64,000 nucleotides of DNA from Actinomycetota bacterium (lineage in GTDB: Bacteria > Actinomycetota > Actinomycetes > S36-B12 > UBA10799), in NCBI GenBank assembly GCA_020637055.1, contig JACJWR010000001.1, positions 682,001 through 746,000 of the forward strand, written 5' to 3'. The notes below the pieces were generated by a model, which was not told the origin of the DNA, did not search any database, and saw only the letters and a program-made list of their open reading frames with translations. Below, one piece after another: positions 59,385-64,000 of this stretch (its first letter is position 1; every line of letters begins with the position of its first letter). Position numbers and translations under genes: made by a program.

Positions 59385-61178
59385 TCAGCGGGTTCGGATC
59401 GCCTCTCGGGCCGTTTGGAGCACCAGGTAGAACGCGATGACCAGCAGCAGGATGCCGAACCCGATTCGGGGATTGCCGGTGAAGATCTCCCAGACCGCCA
59501 GCGCGAGGATCACGGTGACCGCCACGATCACCGAGACCACCAGCAACTGCAGGAAGCGCTGCCGCAGGATCGACTCGATCACGAGCATCGCGAACGAGAT
59601 CCACAGCACCGGCCAGAGCAGCCCGGAGTGACCCGCGAGCAGCAGGATCCCGAACGCTGCCAGCAGCACCGACGCTGAGGCAGCCGACCAGATCCGCAGC
59701 AGCCGACCCCGGACCGTATCGGCGGCTGCCATCGGGACGGCCCGGTGGCTCAGATGGGCATGCACGTCCTCGGTGGGCAAGGTGGCCGATTCGATTCCGA
59801 GTTCCGCCGCCTCGATGCGGTTGACGAGTTGCACCTGTTCCGCCCTTAGTCGGGCCACGGTGTCCGACAACTCGGTGAGTTCCGGAGTGGGCCGTTGCGG
59901 GGATCGGCCCTGTGCGCGTTCGGCCGTGCGGGCGGCACGGAGCTCTTCGCGGGCATCGCTGAGCCGATCCGTGAGGTCACGCAACTGGACCTGAAGCTCC
60001 CCACTGGCGGCCTCCAGGCCGCGCATGGCCCACGCCTCCGACGGGGCCTCGCGATCGAGTCCGGCCCAGGCGACGGGTTGACCCCAGGACGCGCGGACCG
60101 TGCCGTCGCGCTCGTACCGCATTCCGGCCGGAGCCCGCTCACCGCCCAAGAAGTCGCGGGTATCCAGACCCCACAATCCGCGGAAATCTCGCACCCAGTC
60201 GGTGTCGTCATCGACGACCACGGCCTGCCACGGTCGGTCTTGGTCGACTCCCACGCTGAGACCATCCCCCCGTTTGTAGTCGATGTAGGGAATTCCCACG
60301 GTTCCCTGGCCCGCTTGACCGCGCCAGGGCAGCAGCCGGATGATCCCCCGCCTGATGCCGTCGAGCCACTCCGGGATCGGCAGCGGTGCCGTGATCAGGT
60401 ATTCGCCAGGCAGGTATGCCCCGGAATGCGAACCCGCGCCGGCGTACACCACCGGGTGGGTGCCGTCGACGAACTCGATGTCCGGATCGTCCCATCGGCG
60501 TCGGAGGTCGTCGCCGACCTCGTCGTGCGACGAGAAGGCAACCCAACTCGGCTCGAGATCCTCGGTGAGGAAGACGGTCACCTGCTCCCAGTCCGACTCG
60601 TGGTCGTTGACACCGCCGAACGTCGAGCGCCAGTCGTTCATCGAGTAGAAGTACCAGTACTGCAGCACGACGTAGCCCGCGTCCCGGCTGACGTGGCCGT
60701 AGTAGAAACACTCGTCGGAGCGCGGCGTCGCCCGGTATGCCAAGTGGGCTGCGGCGGCGTAGCCACCCGGCACATTGCCCCGAAGCAGCAGGGTCAGCCG
60801 CATGATCGCATCGACGAAGCGACCCACGAGACCGACCGCGGCGAAGCGGCTGGAGAATCGAAAGCGTTCCCTGTCCTCCCGCCGTTTCCACTGTCGGTAC
60901 TGCTTTCGATCCAGGGGTGCGTCGACCTGTTGGAGATACAGCATCGCGCCGGCATGTTCGCGACCGGCGGCGGCGAGCGTCTGGAGGTCCAAAGTTCCGC
61001 GTTCGGCGATCAGTTCGGTTTCTTTGCCGACGACGGAGAAGAGCGCGCTGCTGGCCACGAAGTCGGCGACTGACGTGGGATAGAACAACTCCCCGCGGTT
61101 GAACCGGATCACCGGTTCGAAGCGCCGGAGCAGGTCGAGGTCCGCCGTCGACTCGGCGGGCGCGGGGGTGGCCGTCAT
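59385..61178 (-). CDS. VPS62-like domain membrane protein
   Basis: 597 residues. The N-terminal half (about 20-340) has VLQYWYFYSMNDWRS, HESDWEQ and THPVVYAGAGSHSGAY, resembling the VPS62/DUF946 domain of fungi and plants. A coiled coil (about residues 400-470) and four C-terminal helices follow. The start at 61178 (MTATPAPAE) is favoured over the ATG at 61289. Function unknown. Confidence 0.75.
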   Translation of the reverse strand: MTATPAPAESTADLDLLRRFEPVIRFNRGELFYPTSVADFVASSALFSVVGKETELIAERGTLDLQTLAAAGREHAGAMLYLQQVDAPLDRKQYRQWKRREDRERFRFSSRFAAVGLVGRFVDAIMRLTLLLRGNVPGGYAAAAHLAYRATPRSDECFYYGHVSRDAGYVVLQYWYFYSMNDWRSTFGGVNDHESDWEQVTVFLTEDLEPSWVAFSSHDEVGDDLRRRWDDPDIEFVDGTHPVVYAGAGSHSGAYLPGEYLITAPLPIPEWLDGIRRGIIRLLPWRGQAGQGTVGIPYIDYKRGDGLSVGVDQDRPWQAVVVDDDTDWVRDFRGLWGLDTRDFLGGERAPAGMRYERDGTVRASWGQPVAWAGLDREAPSEAWAMRGLEAASGELQVQLRDLTDRLSDAREELRAARTAERAQGRSPQRPTPELTELSDTVARLRAEQVQLVNRIEAAELGIESATLPTEDVHAHLSHRAVPMAAADTVRGRLLRIWSAASASVLLAAFGILLLAGHSGLLWPVLWISFAMLVIESILRQRFLQLLVVSVIVAVTVILALAVWEIFTGNPRIGFGILLLVIAFYLVLQTAREAIRTR

Positions 61179-61363
61179 GGAGGCATTATCGGCCCACCGA
61201 GCGCCCACGCGCGCGGCTTCACCGCCGGAGGATGACGTGACTTCCCGATGGGTGGTCACGCTGCACCGGCTGGTATGTCCCGGCGTCAAGGTTCGCCGTC
61301 CTGTCCGAGCCGGCGACTACGCTGAGTGAGCTGGGCAATGCCGGCGCGACGCGAGGAGGCACC

Positions 61364-62527
61364 GTGGCCGAAACCGAGCGGGATCCGGATTCGTCGTCAC
61401 CGCCGCGCACCTGGCGGTTGCCGCGGAAGTTCGCGCGGCTGGGGAGCGGGGTTGTGCTGGCCTACGCGGACCTGTCGCCGGCATCGGAGCCAGCCGACGG
61501 GCAGCAATCGCGCCCCTATGCCGCCGCGCAGCCGCCGACGCTCGTGCTAGTGCACGGCTACACCAACGACGCGGATTCCTGGGCCGACGTCGTGACCCGG
61601 TTGCGCGAGTTGCTCCCGGATCACCGCTTTCTGGTTCCGGATCTGCGTGGTCATGGGGCATCCGGCCTTCCCGACGGGCAGGGCTGGCACCACGATCCGA
61701 TCCTGGAGTTCTCGATAGCTCGGCAAGCAGGCGACATCGCCGCTCTGCTCGAGGCGCTGGGAATCGGCGGGGCCACCGTGGTCGGCCATTCCATGGGAGC
61801 TTTGGTGGCACAGCAGTTGGCGGCGGACCACCCTGCACTCGTCTCTCGGCTGGTGCTGGTCTCCACCACCTCGGATGCTCGGGGAACCCCGTTCCTGAGC
61901 GACTGGCTGGTCGGCGTGATCGAAGACCAGTGGCGCCCTGCACTCGAGACCAAGGGTTTCGACTGGCCCGAGGAGGCAATGGCGGCGACGCCCGCGGACG
62001 CCGATCCAGAAGCGGTGTCGTGGCTGCAGCAGTACTGGAACTACTACCCGTTGACCCCGGAGAGGTCGACACTCGAGGTGGCCCGACGGGCCTCCCGGTT
62101 GCCGTTGGCGACCTGGATCGGGGCGCTGCAGGGGATCCTTGGCACCTCCGCCCTGCCCGCTTTCGATGCCCCGACGCTGGTGCTTTGGGGAACCCAAGAC
62201 TCCTTCTTCCGCCGTGCTTCGCAGGAGTCGCTGATCGCACAGCTATCCCGGCGGCGCGCCAATCCGGGAATGGGCGCGCCAGGCGGGAATCGGCCGACGG
62301 CCATCTGGAAGCAGTATGGGCGGTTGCCGCTGCCCGACGACGGCATCCAGCTCGACGATCTCGGGCACAACCTTACTTGGGATGCTCCGGTTGAGGTGGC
62401 AGCCGACGTGGTCGCCTTCGTGACCACCGGACGGCCCACGTCCACCTGGTTCCGGACCGACGCCCCCGCAGAGCCGCACCGCATCATCGGCGAACCGGAG
62501 GCGGCGGTGATGGTCGTTCAGGGCTGA
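61364..62527 (+). CDS. Alpha/beta hydrolase
   Basis: Nucleophile elbow VVGHSMGALVAQQL (Ser), acid Asp in LVLWGTQDSFF, and His in LDDLGHNLTW. The oxyanion HGY is in VLVHGYTNDADSW. 387 residues with a cap (about residues 200-270). GTG at 61364 with a GAGGAGG site. Probably an esterase or lipase; substrate unknown. Confidence 0.88.
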   Translation: MAETERDPDSSSPPRTWRLPRKFARLGSGVVLAYADLSPASEPADGQQSRPYAAAQPPTLVLVHGYTNDADSWADVVTRLRELLPDHRFLVPDLRGHGASGLPDGQGWHHDPILEFSIARQAGDIAALLEALGIGGATVVGHSMGALVAQQLAADHPALVSRLVLVSTTSDARGTPFLSDWLVGVIEDQWRPALETKGFDWPEEAMAATPADADPEAVSWLQQYWNYYPLTPERSTLEVARRASRLPLATWIGALQGILGTSALPAFDAPTLVLWGTQDSFFRRASQESLIAQLSRRRANPGMGAPGGNRPTAIWKQYGRLPLPDDGIQLDDLGHNLTWDAPVEVAADVVAFVTTGRPTSTWFRTDAPAEPHRIIGEPEAAVMVVQG

Positions 62528-62573
62528 ATCCGATCCGGGCTGATCCGACCACCACGCCCCCTAAGGTGGAGAC

Positions 62574-63158
62574 GTGGATGACGAACCGAAGCCGTCGGGT
62601 GTACTCGCTGAACTGCACGACCTCGATACGGCGATCTATCAGGCCGTCGCGGCGACGCCCACGCCGAAACTCGACGCCGCGCTGCACGGACTCACCGGTT
62701 TCGCGGACAACTCCAAGTTGTGGTTCGTCACGGCTGCTGCCATCGCCGCCGTGGGCGGTCGTACCGGGCGACGGGCAGCCCTGAACGGTGTTGCGGCGAT
62801 CGGTCTCGCGTCGTTGGTGACCAACCAAGGATTCAAGCGGGCCCATCGCCGCCCCCGGCCAGACCGGGAGGTGGCGGCGGTGCCGCAGATGAGACGGGTG
62901 CCGATGCCCACATCGACGTCGTTTCCGTCCGGTCACTCCGCTTCCGCATTCGCCTTCGCGGAGGGGGTCGCCCACACGGTGCCGTGGTTGGGCATCCCGC
63001 TGCGCCTCGCCGCGACCACCGTCGCCTACACCCGTGTCCACGCCGGCGTGCACTACCCGGGTGACGTCGTGGCCGGGTCGCTGATCGGCCTCGCCTGCGG
63101 CCAAATCGCCCCCCACGTCGTCGACCGGGTGGCCGACCGGGTGGCCGCGGACACCTAG
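62574..63158 (+). CDS. PAP2 family phosphatase
   Basis: The three phosphatase motifs are in KRAHRRPRP, FPSGHSAS and RVHAGVHYPGDVVAG, with the catalytic His in the last two. 194 residues, about four helices. Acts on lipid phosphates such as phosphatidic acid or undecaprenyl pyrophosphate. GTG at 62574. It overlaps the SRPBCC gene by 4 bp at the 3' ends. Confidence 0.9.
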   Translation: MDDEPKPSGVLAELHDLDTAIYQAVAATPTPKLDAALHGLTGFADNSKLWFVTAAAIAAVGGRTGRRAALNGVAAIGLASLVTNQGFKRAHRRPRPDREVAAVPQMRRVPMPTSTSFPSGHSASAFAFAEGVAHTVPWLGIPLRLAATTVAYTRVHAGVHYPGDVVAGSLIGLACGQIAPHVVDRVADRVAADT

Positions 63159-64000
63159 AGCGGCGCGAGGAGTGCCTCCAGCCGCAGGAAGCTGGCCTCC
63201 ATGCCATCTGCCATTCCGGTTGCGAGCACCATGTCGCGGGTCCGTTGATCCGGGTAGGTGATCAACAGTGTCACCAGGGTTGCGCCGTCGGCGGAGTGCA
63301 GGCTGAGATCGTTCGTCGTGGCCGGAAAGTCGGTGCGCACCATACGTTCGGTGGTCACCCAGCGCCGCGGTGGATCGATCAGCAGGGTCTCGCCGTCGAA
63401 GCCGAACCGCTGACCCTCAGTGCCGGGTTCCGGTTCCCATTCGTACTCGAAGGTGCCACCGACCCATGCCTCCACCCGGCAGACGGACATCCGCCAACCA
63501 GCGGGACCCAACAGCCACCGGCGAATCAGGTCGGGTTCCACGTGGGCTCGCCACACGAGGTCGATCGGACCTTCCACCAAGCGGGTGATACGTGCACGGA
63601 CGTCGTCGAGGAGTTCGACGCGGGTGCCTTTGCCCTCGGCGAAGGCACGCAGTCCGGCGAGGACACGATCGAGTTGGTTGAAGGCCAAGGGCGCGGCTTC
63701 CACGGCACCCATGTCGACGGTCTGCGCCAAGTCGTCGGCCGATGCGAAATGGGTGGTGTTCGTCAATCTCGATCCGCTCGGGGTCGCGGCGAACTCAAAC
63801 GTCGCCCTCATCGTCGGGAAACTTTCGGAGGCCGTGCCGTCGTCGACGAACGAGTCGAGGACTTCGAACCGGAACGGTTCGTCGATCGTCAGGAACTCCC
63901 AGGCGCTGCTGATTACGTGGCCGGTCGGACCCGTCATGTGGTAGCGGGCAAACCCGCCCACCTCGAACTCGAATCCGGTGAAAGTGGCCGGCCAGCCCGG
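63155..64000 (-). CDS. Tandem SRPBCC/AHSA1 protein, 5' end cut by window
   Basis: Two AHSA1-type domains in a row: the first ends about 63710, the second (IDLVWRAHVEPDLIRRWLLG through the C-terminus) is complete. The frame stays open through TFTGFEFEVGGFARYH to the right edge, so the true start lies beyond 64000. Binds a hydrophobic ligand, if like its family. Confidence 0.82.
   Translation of the reverse strand, partial: PGWPATFTGFEFEVGGFARYHMTGPTGHVISSAWEFLTIDEPFRFEVLDSFVDDGTASESFPTMRATFEFAATPSGSRLTNTTHFASADDLAQTVDMGAVEAAPLAFNQLDRVLAGLRAFAEGKGTRVELLDDVRARITRLVEGPIDLVWRAHVEPDLIRRWLLGPAGWRMSVCRVEAWVGGTFEYEWEPEPGTEGQRFGFDGETLLIDPPRRWVTTERMVRTDFPATTNDLSLHSADGATLVTLLITYPDQRTRDMVLATGMADGMEASFLRLEALLAPL

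Overview
The window is high-GC chromosomal DNA from an actinomycete (phylum Actinomycetota). The best evidence is gene order. From about 13.0 to 29.0 kb it runs BldC-like regulator, 33-codon ribosomal protein bS22, NAD-dependent epimerase, acyltransferase, glutaredoxin-like protein, hemA, hemC, hemD fusion, hemB, hemL, phosphoglycerate-mutase-like protein, TlpA, ccdA, resB, ccsB and a DUF4229 protein. From memory this matches the Mycobacterium tuberculosis Rv0500A-Rv0531 block. GTG starts, ATGA overlaps and Actinobacteria-restricted families agree. The genus cannot be told from the sequence alone.

Layout. 0-3.6 kb: DNA glycosylase-like fragment, saccharopine-dehydrogenase-like reductase, and an fmdB/SAF/mscL group. 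3.7-6.3 kb: ABC exporter plus paired crcB fluoride-channel genes. 6.3-12 kb: a likely surface-glycan locus (PIG-L deacetylase, HAD hydrolase, UDP-GlcNAc 2-epimerase, ATP-grasp, small membrane protein, processive GT2). 13-28.3 kb: tetrapyrrole synthesis (C5 pathway) followed by System II cytochrome c maturation, so haem production and haem attachment sit in one long overlapping gene string. 28-34 kb: quinone reductase, rRNA/tRNA methyltransferase, TPR protein, metal transporters and an exported protein.

34.1-38.8 kb: assimilatory sulfate reduction (sirA, cysH, cysG, sirohydrochlorin chelatase). It is preceded by an unlisted 30-codon ORF ending in a cysteine-rich tract and by a hairpin that covers the sirA ribosome-binding site. 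This looks like a cysteine-responsive translational attenuator and is the most interesting regulatory element here. 38.9-47.6 kb: exported proteins, GH3 and GH13 hydrolases, a KtrAB-type K+ system, a molybdenum oxidoreductase/cytochrome b pair and a short-chain dehydrogenase remnant.

47.7-48.7 kb: tRNA-Thr(CGT), followed about 890 bp later by an exact 18-bp copy of its 3' half. Between them lie a toxin-like/antitoxin-like pair (the toxin reading frame is shifted near its end) and three TGTGTGCCA repeats. This looks like the remnant of a tRNA-integrated element with no integrase left. 48.8-64 kb: an amidohydrolase, an MFS pump, and a TetR-linked operon (GMC oxidoreductase, TetR, acyl-CoA ligase, aldehyde dehydrogenase, wax ester synthase/DGAT) that could convert long-chain alcohols to wax esters or triacylglycerol. 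It ends with a VPS62-like membrane protein, an alpha/beta hydrolase, a PAP2 phosphatase and a tandem SRPBCC protein cut by the window edge.
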